From a virus: a stretch of DNA of 37,534 nucleotides. Of this stretch, positions 5,986 to 11,660 are shown piece after piece. The stretch spans positions 1-37,534 of the IMG/VR virus record IMGVR_UViG_3300032213_001036. One strand, 5' to 3'. Under the pieces are notes generated by a model. It saw nothing but the letters and a program-made list of their open reading frames with translations. It was not told the DNA's origin and did not search any database. Position 1 is the first letter of the stretch; each line of letters starts with the position of its first letter. Made by a program: the position numbers and the translations under genes.

Positions 5986-6806
5986 ATACATAGGGGCGTA
6001 CCCCCCCATGCCCCCGTGTGCCATGTGCCATGTGGCTGTGCGAGGTTGGATTATGGTTTCGGCATTATGAACAGTGCCATAATGTGCCTATTGTTGCAGG
6101 AATGTGCTAATCGTAGGCGCATGACGGGGGTGCATGAGCCGAGGCTCCAACCAATGCATAATCTTTTGGGGTCATATCGGGTTTTTGCCAACATGCGGAA
6201 TTGGCGTGTGATTTTCGTAAGCGCATTATGCATGCAAAACACCCGTGAAAATTCGGCGTAGAATTGGTGCTTGAAATTTGTTTTGGGCTGTGTCTAAAGT
6301 GTTTGGCATCGGAATCGGCAACGGTAACTAATGAGGGTAGCGTCTCATTGGTAGGGTCACCACAACCGAACGAAGTGCTGAGCAATACGAATCGGCACAC
6401 CACACAGCGACACCTCATGGCGAATGTCATGGGTTATGGATGGCTGTTGGAGTCGCAGGGCAACCTATTCTTCCACAATGAAATGTGGAACGGCGTAAAG
6501 CGACACGAACAATGTTTGCATTGTTCAACTTAGTTGATGCATGGACAATCTGTAGATTGTGTTTGGTGTTGACCCCATTAGATAGCCGAAGGCTTAGTTG
6601 GTTTCGGTAAAGTGACGGGGAACGGGACATGATTGGAATTACATGCAAAGACATGAAATGTCATCCTGAGCGACAATAACTACAGGATGTCACGGGAGGC
6701 TGGCAGGCAGTCAGCATGCTGGTAGTGATGGACGCATTATGCTAGAGTCATTACTGGTTGGAACGGGGTTCAATTCCTTGTCTTTCCGCTATGTTCAATA
6801 GAACAT
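5986..6806 (+). ncRNA. Candidate large structured non-coding RNA
   Basis: The gap from 5910 to 6844 has no credible gene: frames on both strands lack ribosome sites and have unlikely composition. It is instead full of complementary segments: 5993-5996/6001-6004, 6044-6050/6146-6152, 6063-6069/6078-6084, 6154-6162/6225-6233 enclosing 6187-6191/6201-6205, 6328-6335/6344-6351, 6471-6477/6484-6490, 6507-6514/6519-6526, 6545-6550/6555-6560, 6650-6654/6658-6662, 6662-6668/6683-6689 and 6724-6733/6747-6755. A tRNA-like T-arm lies at 6764-6780 and a hairpin at 6791-6806. Several stems contain G-T pairs that would be C-A on the other strand, so a plus-strand RNA is indicated. About 820 nt and a phage origin recall the ornate GOLLD or ROOL classes, but I cannot match a consensus. 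An origin of replication is an alternative. Confidence 0.55.
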
Positions 6807-6821
6807 AAAAGATACACACTA

Positions 6822-6840
6822 TTACAACTGGAGGTTGTAA
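6822..6840 (+). promoter_or_regulatory. Shine-Dalgarno hairpin before the gene at 6845
   Basis: TTACAAC (6822-6828) pairs with GTTGTAA (6834-6840), leaving a five-base loop TGGAG. The ribosome-binding GGAGG therefore starts in the loop and runs one base into the right arm. The ATG lies four bases after the stem. The same layout with different stems precedes 8624, 9564, 10330 and 13354. Confidence 0.7.
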
Positions 6841-6844
6841 CATT

Positions 6845-7165
6845 ATGAAACTAGAAGCAATGTCAGTGACTGTGACACCATTCAAGAATGGTGTTCGTAA
6901 GAATGTTGGCAATTGGTCGTTCGTGGATAACAATGACGACAACTTTAGTTATCGTCAAATTTTGCATCACGGAACTCTCTTGGGAGAGTTTTACACGAAC
7001 CGTGACAATGTGAATTGGGGCTTCGCCCCGTTGTCCACTGGTTGGGGTTCTGCATCGGACCAAATGGGTATGAATAAAATCCTGAAGGATTTCGGTTGGA
7101 CATTCCGTAGGAATGGTGGCGAGGCTCGTTTTGAGCATGTTTCGGGACGCAAGTTCCCTAACTGA
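6845..7165 (+). CDS. Hypothetical protein, first gene after the structured-RNA region
   Basis: The 106-residue product starts at ATG 6845 behind a strong GGAGGT displayed in a hairpin. It reads as a compact soluble protein with alternating hydrophobic and aromatic residues (VTPFKNGVRKNVGNWSF, WGFAPLSTGWGSASDQMG, FGWTFRRNGGEARFEHVSG). It has no membrane segment or cysteine. I do not recognise a family. Its position directly after the RNA region and before the MoxR-type ATPase suggests early expression. Its stop codon lies inside the first of a series of small hairpins. Confidence 0.7.
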   Translation: MKLEAMSVTVTPFKNGVRKNVGNWSFVDNNDDNFSYRQILHHGTLLGEFYTNRDNVNWGFAPLSTGWGSASDQMGMNKILKDFGWTFRRNGGEARFEHVSGRKFPN

Positions 7166-7282
7166 CTTTGGTCAGTCGGACGAAATAGCACACCGATTTG
7201 GTGTGGGCAGTGCAATTCTGCTATCGTCCACTATGGTGGACTCAGCCAATGGGGTTGAGTCATTAGATGTCCGTGAACGGAC
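7161..7282 (+). promoter_or_regulatory. Array of six small hairpins between two genes
   Basis: In 122 bases six complementary pairs follow one another: 7161-7166/7171-7176, 7189-7194/7200-7205, 7207-7210/7218-7221, 7226-7231/7236-7241, 7239-7244/7256-7261 and 7269-7273/7278-7282. The fourth and fifth share bases 7239-7241 and exclude each other. No credible gene explains the stretch; a 65-codon frame through it (7113-7310) mostly overlaps the upstream gene. Confidence 0.6.
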
Positions 7283-7294
7283 AGCCATTCAACA

Positions 7295-7317
7295 CATAAT
7301 GGGAGGATAACATTATG
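7295..7317 (+). promoter_or_regulatory. Hairpin enclosing Shine-Dalgarno and start codon of the MoxR-type gene
   Basis: CATAATG (7295-7301) pairs with CATTATG (7311-7317). The nine-base loop holds GGAGG (7302-7306), and the ATG at 7315 forms the end of the right arm. Folding would put the start codon in a stem while leaving the Shine-Dalgarno exposed, an arrangement suited to regulated initiation. Confidence 0.6.
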
Positions 7318-8595
7318 GCAACATCAGCAAACACAGTTGTATCTATTGATACAAACAACAGGAGAATCACTTTCCGTACCGATACAGGTCGGGAATATGG
7401 GACTCACATCAGCAACCTAAGCAAAAACGAACTTATCAAGGTTGGCTCGTTCCTTCAAGTCAAGTGGAACGGCACACCAATGCACAAGACAGTCGCTGAG
7501 ATTGCTGGCATCGTAGATGAGGCTTTGGCACAGTTCAAAAGTGTTCCACAACCTACGGTTGAGAAGCCAATCGTTCGTACTTCGGAACCTGTCCCTGCTA
7601 AAGCAGTTGTGCCAACTGGTTCATCGTTGGATGCTGTAATTGCAACTATGGTTGCAAACATTATGGAAACCATCCCTGTCGGGATTGACGAGGACAAGGT
7701 TCGTGACATCGCTAACGATGTTTTCGCTCCGATTGCGATGGACCATGCAGTGGCGTTGTCACGATTGACTCAAAAAATTGAGGCAATGCAACCGAAGGTT
7801 ACACAAATCGTCATCAAGGACCGTCCGACAGTTACCCTAAAGGGTGTTCAACATATGGCTTTTGCTGACATTATGATGTCAATATCTGCCCGTTGCAACA
7901 CTTTCCTTGTGGGTCCTGCTGGCACTGGCAAGACAACGATGGTGCAACAAGTTGCTGATGCTTTGGGTTTGCGTTTTCATGCTGAAAACTTGACAGCCGC
8001 AACTACCGAGTATTCCCTAAAGGGCTTTACTGATGCCAATAGCGGTTACAAGGCAACTCCACTTCGTGAATTGTTTGCGAATGGTGGCGTTTACTTGTTG
8101 GATGAGATTGACAATGCGAACCCCAATGTTTTGGGGGTTCTCAACAGTGCCTTGTCCAATGGCTTTATGGCTTTCCCTGATGGCATGGTGCAAAAGCATC
8201 CCGAGTTCATCGCTGTTGCGGCAGGTAATACTTACGGCAACGGTGCAACGGCAGAGTATGTAGGACGGAATCCGATTGACGGTGCAACTTTGGACCGTTT
8301 CGCTTTCTTCAATGTTGACATTGATGAAGCGGTAGAGGATGCGATGCTTGCAGGGTTCGGTTTGCCTACGGCAACTGCTACTGCTTGGGTCAATGCGGTT
8401 CGCAAATCCCGTCAGAATGTCGCTGATAGCGGTTTACGAGTCATCGTGTCACCACGAGCCACAGCGAACGGTGCAGGGTTACTTGCTCAGGGCATGGACA
8501 TGGACAAGGTGTACAGTGCCACAGTCCTGAAGGGTGCAAAGCATGACCAAGTTGAGAAAATCCGTCAAGGTGTAACCTTGACAGTAGCCGCTTAG
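7315..8595 (+). CDS. MoxR/CobS-type AAA+ ATPase
   Basis: This 426-residue ATPase has an N-terminal region of about 170 residues, a beta-rich start and then a helical linker. A AAA+ core follows: Walker A GPAGTGKT (200-207), Walker B VYLLDEID (259-266), sensor 1 Asn in AAGNT (about 305) and an arginine-finger-like GATLDRF (about 323-329). The pattern is that of MoxR/CobS/CbbQ ATPases, which remodel partner proteins, often with a VWA-domain partner encoded next door. The following gene is the likely partner. The start codon lies in a hairpin with a strong GGGAGG. A perfect 8-bp hairpin (8564-8571/8575-8582) sits at the end of the reading frame. The phage substrate is unknown. Confidence 0.9.
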   Translation: MATSANTVVSIDTNNRRITFRTDTGREYGTHISNLSKNELIKVGSFLQVKWNGTPMHKTVAEIAGIVDEALAQFKSVPQPTVEKPIVRTSEPVPAKAVVPTGSSLDAVIATMVANIMETIPVGIDEDKVRDIANDVFAPIAMDHAVALSRLTQKIEAMQPKVTQIVIKDRPTVTLKGVQHMAFADIMMSISARCNTFLVGPAGTGKTTMVQQVADALGLRFHAENLTAATTEYSLKGFTDANSGYKATPLRELFANGGVYLLDEIDNANPNVLGVLNSALSNGFMAFPDGMVQKHPEFIAVAAGNTYGNGATAEYVGRNPIDGATLDRFAFFNVDIDEAVEDAMLAGFGLPTATATAWVNAVRKSRQNVADSGLRVIVSPRATANGAGLLAQGMDMDKVYSATVLKGAKHDQVEKIRQGVTLTVAA

Positions 8596-8604
8596 TCCAT
8601 TACG

Positions 8605-8623
8605 ATTCAACTGGAGGTTGAAT
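8605..8623 (+). promoter_or_regulatory. Shine-Dalgarno hairpin before the gene at 8624
   Basis: ATTCAAC (8605-8611) pairs with GTTGAAT (8617-8623) around the loop TGGAG. The stem abuts the ATG at 8624. Compared with the hairpin at 6822-6840 the stem has changed on both sides and pairing is kept. Confidence 0.7.
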
Positions 8624-9466
8624 ATGTCAAATACAAAACTTATGCAACTTGACGGCAAAGCCGTTTATGTTGATTATTTCAACTCGTTTGGCGAGATGCT
8701 CAACTATGTTGAACGCAACCCAAAGTTTGCACAATCCGACAAGGATGGCACACAGGGTTGGGATGGGATGCGGAACTTTGCTGATGCATCACAATTAGCC
8801 CGTGATGGTTGGCATGATGTTCGTCCTGAGGTTGATAAGTTGCTCAACCAAATGTCGGATGTCATTGCTGAGCGTTTGGAAATTGCTCCTGCGATGACAT
8901 GGAATGTCGCTGGTGGTGTTGTGGATGTTGGTCGTTACTGTGGTAACGAACCGATGTGCATGATTGATTTCCCGATGGAACCACAAGAGCGAATGGGCAA
9001 GGTGGTCAAAATGTTTATTGACTACGGTGCATCGGCTTCGTTCAGTGGCGATTTCATTATGAAACGGGGCATTGTGTTGTTGGCTCTTGTGGATACTTTG
9101 CAGAAACTTGGTGTTTCTGTTGAGATTTACGGCGAAACAGCAATCTCTAGTGGCGGTACGATGCACACCACGGTAACGAAGTTACATGACCCAACAGACA
9201 AGTTGGACATTGACGAACTGATGTTCACTTTGGCTCATCCTGCGATGCTTCGCCGTATGGCGTTCGCTGTTCGGGAAATGTCATCCTGTGCCAAATCAAT
9301 CAGTGCTGTTCAGGGAGGTTCGTATGGTTCAACACGCCACACGATGTATGCCCCGACTGTCAATGCTGATGTTCGGATGGAACGCTTGGAACATGCGGCA
9401 ACACAGTGCATGGAGAATCCTGTGGAATGGGTTATGCAAACCATTACTGGTTTGAATCTAGTGTAG
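8624..9466 (+). CDS. Putative partner protein of the MoxR-type ATPase (VWA-like fold suspected)
   Basis: The 280-residue product starts at ATG 8624, directly after the GGAGGT hairpin. The middle part reads MTWNVAGGVVDVGRYCGNEP, then MIDFPMEPQERMGKV, then RGIVLLALVDTLQKLGVSVEIYG. The last phrase resembles the central strand and helix of VWA domains (a helix, then LxxxGxxVxV). A full MIDAS motif (DxSxS) is not seen, so metal binding is doubtful. The GGVVDVGRYxxGxPxCM phrase is, from memory, conserved in phage proteins paired with CobS-like ATPases. Adjacency to the AAA+ gene supports a two-component machine like CobS/CobT; the substrate is unknown. Confidence 0.7.
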   Translation: MSNTKLMQLDGKAVYVDYFNSFGEMLNYVERNPKFAQSDKDGTQGWDGMRNFADASQLARDGWHDVRPEVDKLLNQMSDVIAERLEIAPAMTWNVAGGVVDVGRYCGNEPMCMIDFPMEPQERMGKVVKMFIDYGASASFSGDFIMKRGIVLLALVDTLQKLGVSVEIYGETAISSGGTMHTTVTKLHDPTDKLDIDELMFTLAHPAMLRRMAFAVREMSSCAKSISAVQGGSYGSTRHTMYAPTVNADVRMERLEHAATQCMENPVEWVMQTITGLNLV

Positions 9467-9475
9467 ATGTCCATT

Positions 9476-9530
9476 GGTGTAACAGGGTGGTGATTTTATC
9501 CTCCGCTACCTTGTTACACCTTTGGTGTAA
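9476..9530 (+). promoter_or_regulatory. Long hairpin with CCTCC loop and overlapping second hairpin
   Basis: Bases 9476-9488 pair with 9508-9520 (13 pairs, one G-T) around a 19-base loop containing CCTCC (9500-9504), complementary to the GGAGG of the next gene. The right arm also pairs with 9524-9530 (TTACACC-TTT-GGTGTAA), so two structures exclude each other. A TTGTTA (9511-9516) and TATAAA (9533-9538), 16 bases apart, could form a weak promoter over the same bases. Confidence 0.55.
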
Positions 9531-9546
9531 AATATAAACAACAACA

Positions 9547-9561
9547 CAACCTTGGAGGTTG
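9547..9561 (+). promoter_or_regulatory. Shine-Dalgarno hairpin before the gene at 9564
   Basis: CAACC (9547-9551) pairs with GGTTG (9557-9561) around the loop TTGGA; GGAGG spans loop and right arm. The ATG follows after two bases. Confidence 0.6.
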
Positions 9562-9563
9562 AA

Positions 9564-10019
9564 ATGAAAAAGCAATTAGCACGGACATTGTTCATGTGGG
9601 TCTTGTATGGGGTCACATTGTGGGTTGGTTTTGGGTGGTTCGGTTTACCGAACGCTTTTATGCCAATGTTTATGACCTTTTTGGGTACTTCAGTACCTTT
9701 GGGGTTCGCTTTATGGGAGTCATTCATCTTTATGGGGATGAATGACCTAAGAAAAGATGCACGAGATGCAGAGTTGGAAACTTGGGCGAGAGATTTTTTC
9801 TCACCTTTGAAAGAGAATCAGTCATGGGATGTCAGTATTCCTGCACCGAATGGTTACCAGTTTGAAATTTGGTGGAATGGTGCGTTAGTGATGTGGCAAG
9901 CGGAACTGTGGGACATGACAGTTACACCAATTGCGATATGTGACCGTGATGTGTTTGTCACTAGGGACGAAGCGATTGATTGGTTTGTGAAGCAATCAAA
10001 GATACTTGACAAGTTCTAA
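9564..10019 (+). CDS. Membrane protein of unknown function
   Basis: From ATG 9564 the product has 151 residues; an earlier in-frame start would lie inside the Shine-Dalgarno. Residues about 7-25 (LFMWVLYGVTLWVGFGWFG) and 31-55 (AFMPMFMTFLGTSVPLGFALW) are membrane segments. The remaining 90 residues are soluble, acidic and Trp-rich (WNGALVMWQAELWDMTV, RDEAIDWFVKQSKI). The topology suggests two membrane passes with the C-terminal domain on one side. It is expressed with replication genes, so it may act on the host membrane early. The 3' end of the gene contains a good promoter sequence for the next gene. Confidence 0.75.
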   Translation: MKKQLARTLFMWVLYGVTLWVGFGWFGLPNAFMPMFMTFLGTSVPLGFALWESFIFMGMNDLRKDARDAELETWARDFFSPLKENQSWDVSIPAPNGYQFEIWWNGALVMWQAELWDMTVTPIAICDRDVFVTRDEAIDWFVKQSKILDKF

Positions 10020-10034
10020 GGTAATGTGTAAAAT
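10006..10034 (+). promoter_or_regulatory. Strong sigma-70-like promoter
   Basis: TTGACA (10006-10011), a perfect -35 box, is followed after exactly 17 bases by TAAAAT (10029-10034). It overlaps the end of the membrane-protein gene and would start transcription about 20-25 bases before the ATG at 10064. Confidence 0.65.
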
Positions 10035-10063
10035 AACTAGTGTAAACCGATTGGAGGTGAGTG

Positions 10064-10222
10064 ATGCTTACGAACTACAAAGAGTGGTCAACGGATGAAC
10101 TGTTGAAGCAGTTGCAAAGCAACCGTGTTGTTGTGTTCAACATGAACAACGACAGCACAGCGATTGTTGATATTCTAGAAACTAGAATAAAAGACATGAA
10201 GGAGGTCATGTACAACGACTAA
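10064..10222 (+). CDS. Small hypothetical protein
   Basis: ATG 10064 follows GGAGGTGAG and opens a 52-residue frame (MLTNYKEWSTDELLKQLQ... ending KDMKEVMYND). It is charged and mostly helical, without cysteines or membrane segments. The strong ribosome site and the strong promoter directly upstream support translation. No family is recognised. Confidence 0.6.
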   Translation: MLTNYKEWSTDELLKQLQSNRVVVFNMNNDSTAIVDILETRIKDMKEVMYND

Positions 10223-10250
10223 TAGATACAACACAACTGGTAAGGATGAA

Positions 10251-10289
10251 ATGTCCCCAATAGGGGACATACACGAATAGTTTTTCGTG
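10251..10289 (+). promoter_or_regulatory. Two consecutive hairpins between genes
   Basis: ATGTCCCC (10251-10258) pairs with GGGGACAT (10263-10270) around AATA. CACGAA (10272-10277) pairs with TTCGTG (10284-10289). No T run follows either, so they resemble regulatory or RNA-stabilising elements more than simple terminators. Confidence 0.55.
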
Positions 10290-10310
10290 CTGATGATTCC
10301 AGTCCGAATC

Positions 10311-10327
10311 TGTACCTTGGAGGTATG
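10311..10327 (+). promoter_or_regulatory. Shine-Dalgarno hairpin before the gene at 10330
   Basis: TACC (10313-10316) pairs with GGTA (10322-10325) around TTGGA, and two G-T pairs extend the stem to 10311/10327. The ATG follows after two bases. It is the weakest member of the series. Confidence 0.5.
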
Positions 10328-10329
10328 TT

Positions 10330-10935
10330 ATGAGTAAGCAAGTGGCAGGGGCATTTATGCCCAGTGGTATAGGCAAAGAGATTGAGCCTGTAATGGTTGG
10401 CGATTACAAACATATTCAGTCGCTAATTGGCGGTTGTTTTGATGTTGTCACAACTAGGGTTGGTGGTAACGAAATCGTTGGTTATGTCCATGATGAGGGT
10501 TTGCTGATTGGTTTGGAACAAAACTGGTTTGCCAGTGCATTGTTTGAACGCAACTTAGTGGGTCCTTGCGTTATCATTGGTGGTGAGTCACCTGACGGAT
10601 ATTGTGATGGTGACAGTTATGATTTGCCTGAAAATTTCTTTCATTTCCTTGCAACGAAGTTCACGGAACATGTTGCTGACACATACAACGAGGCTACGAC
10701 AGCAACGATTGTGTTGGAACTTGCCCAAAAGTTTGGTCTTGCAACCGAGGACGAACTCAATTTGCTTGTTAGCAAAATGAGTGACGAGATGAACACAGGT
10801 CAAAAGGGTGATGCCATGGAAATGCTGATTTCATTGACTAATCGGGTCAACGACCAGTTGGCTGATATGGCTAGCAAAGTAAAAGGCACGCAGTTGGTCA
10901 ATGAAGTTGAAGAATTTTTGAAAGGAAATTCATAA
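10330..10935 (+). CDS. DUF3846-like protein
   Basis: In this 201-residue protein, residues about 15-115 follow the DUF3846 pattern: a start on an acidic position (IEPVMVGDYKHIQSLIGGCFDVV), then a beta strand, then DEGLLIGLEQN, then the GPCVIIGGES phrase and a closing helix. The family is common in phages and plasmids of actinobacteria and firmicutes and has no settled function. The C-terminal 80 residues form helices (DELNLLVSKMSDEM, LTNRVNDQLADMASKV). The gene follows a hairpin-displayed Shine-Dalgarno and overlaps the next gene by TAATG, starting a run of overlapping small regulatory genes. Confidence 0.75.
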   Translation: MSKQVAGAFMPSGIGKEIEPVMVGDYKHIQSLIGGCFDVVTTRVGGNEIVGYVHDEGLLIGLEQNWFASALFERNLVGPCVIIGGESPDGYCDGDSYDLPENFFHFLATKFTEHVADTYNEATTATIVLELAQKFGLATEDELNLLVSKMSDEMNTGQKGDAMEMLISLTNRVNDQLADMASKVKGTQLVNEVEEFLKGNS

Positions 10936-11090
10936 TGTCAGATAGCCCAGTTGAGCAGTTGGTGGGTCGGGGCAAGTATGAGTGTCCGACCTGCGAGAAC
11001 ACTATTGAGGTGTTCGTTCGCCTCAGCGAACTTCCGTTATGTTGTAATCATGCAACAGGTAAAATTCAAATGCGAAAGGTAGGTAAATAG
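10935..11090 (+). CDS. Zinc-ribbon mini-protein
   Basis: This 51-residue frame starts at a TAATG overlap with the DUF3846-like gene. CPTC (17-20) and the later CCNH (36-39) form a likely zinc site. The end is basic (KIQMRKVGK). It lies in a run of small, closely packed genes. A nucleic-acid- or transcription-related role is plausible from the fold, but nothing more specific can be said. Confidence 0.65.
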   Translation: MSDSPVEQLVGRGKYECPTCENTIEVFVRLSELPLCCNHATGKIQMRKVGK

Positions 11091-11261
11091 ATGAGTTGCC
11101 CAATATGTAATGGTCCGATTCCTAATGCCATGCATGAAGGAAAGTATTGCGGCGCAATATCTCGTGTTGATAACAAAACCGAGATTTGCTCCGATTGTGG
11201 TGTTCGTGAAGCGATTCAGGATTTCAACCGTAACCGTAGGTCGGTGATTGTTGATGCGTAA
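11091..11261 (+). CDS. Zinc-ribbon mini-protein of actinophage type
   Basis: This 56-residue protein begins MSCPICNGPIP immediately after the previous stop. CPIC (3-6) and CSDC (33-36) make a zinc ribbon, with SRVDNKTEICSDCGVREAIQDF between and after them. The phrase SRxDNxTEICxxCGxREAxxDF is one I remember from many mycobacteriophage and other actinophage mini-proteins, which supports an actinobacterial host. Their function is not established. Confidence 0.75.
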   Translation: MSCPICNGPIPNAMHEGKYCGAISRVDNKTEICSDCGVREAIQDFNRNRRSVIVDA

Positions 11262-11493
11262 ATTCAAAGCACGACATTATCCTGCGACAGAACTGTTGCG
11301 AATGTTTCGCCCTGAAACCGAGGACACGATTATTGCACAAGCATTGGGGATTCATCCCCAAATTGTTAGGAAATGGAAATATAAAAACACACAAATAAAC
11401 CAGTGGTTTGCTGACAAGTATGCGATTCGTTTGGGTATGCATCCTTCGGCAGTATGGAATGATTGGTTTGAGATGGAGGCAGAACAAGTATGA
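11254..11493 (+). CDS. Helix-turn-helix DNA-binding protein
   Basis: The preferred start is ATG 11254, overlapping the previous stop by 8 bases and giving 79 residues; the two TTG codons before it are less likely. Residues about 25-45 (EDTIIAQALGIHPQIVRKW) form a helix-turn-helix. They are followed by INQWFADKYAIRLGMHPSAVW, a phrase common in actinobacterial phage regulators (AD..A..LG.HP..VW). It probably binds DNA as a small regulator. It overlaps the next gene by an ATGA. Confidence 0.7.
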   Translation: MRKFKARHYPATELLRMFRPETEDTIIAQALGIHPQIVRKWKYKNTQINQWFADKYAIRLGMHPSAVWNDWFEMEAEQV

Positions 11494-11660
11494 AAGCACA
11501 TGACCAAATTTTTGATGTTGAGCAGAACATGAAACAAGTTTTCGGAGATAACCTTGCATTGGGGTTGTGTCTGAAATTGATTTATGATTTGACAACTGAC
11601 GAGCAGTGGCAAAATTTAGTAGAAACAACGCTACAAGCAAGGCGGTTAGCAAGTGTGTGA
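11490..11660 (+). CDS. Small hypothetical helical protein
   Basis: The ATG at 11490 overlaps the previous stop (ATGA). The 56 residues are helical and acidic to neutral (FDVEQNMKQVFGDNLALGLCLKLIYDLTTDEQW) with a basic end. No motif is recognised. Overlap on both sides supports expression as part of the operon. Confidence 0.55.
   Translation: MKAHDQIFDVEQNMKQVFGDNLALGLCLKLIYDLTTDEQWQNLVETTLQARRLASV

Noticed and set aside
6016-6654. Open frames at 6016-6261, 6264-6533 (plus) and 6051-6242, 6107-6430, 6427-6654 (minus)
   Set aside because: They lack ribosome sites, have unusual composition and lie over the hairpin-rich RNA candidate.
6694-6788. A tRNA with T-arm at 6764-6780
   Set aside because: The T-arm (CGGGG, TTCAATT, CCTTG) is good, but the acceptor stem fails at the seventh pair, the D-arm is not regular and no five-pair anticodon stem with a seven-base loop fits. 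I keep it only as a tRNA-like element of the larger RNA.
6044-6788. A tmRNA, suggested by a GGTTTCGG phrase near 6055 and the T-arm at the other end
   Set aside because: The spacing of about 740 bases is twice the usual length, the acceptor halves do not pair and no tag-peptide frame ending in Ala-Ala-stop is seen.
7113-7310. 65-codon frame overlapping the gene at 6845
   Set aside because: It has no ribosome site, starts inside another gene and its second half is made of the hairpin array.
7315-8595. HslU or proteasomal ATPase as partner of the Ntn-hydrolase
   Set aside because: The sequence fits MoxR/CobS and lacks the HslU pore-loop and I-domain pattern, so a direct partnership is not claimed.
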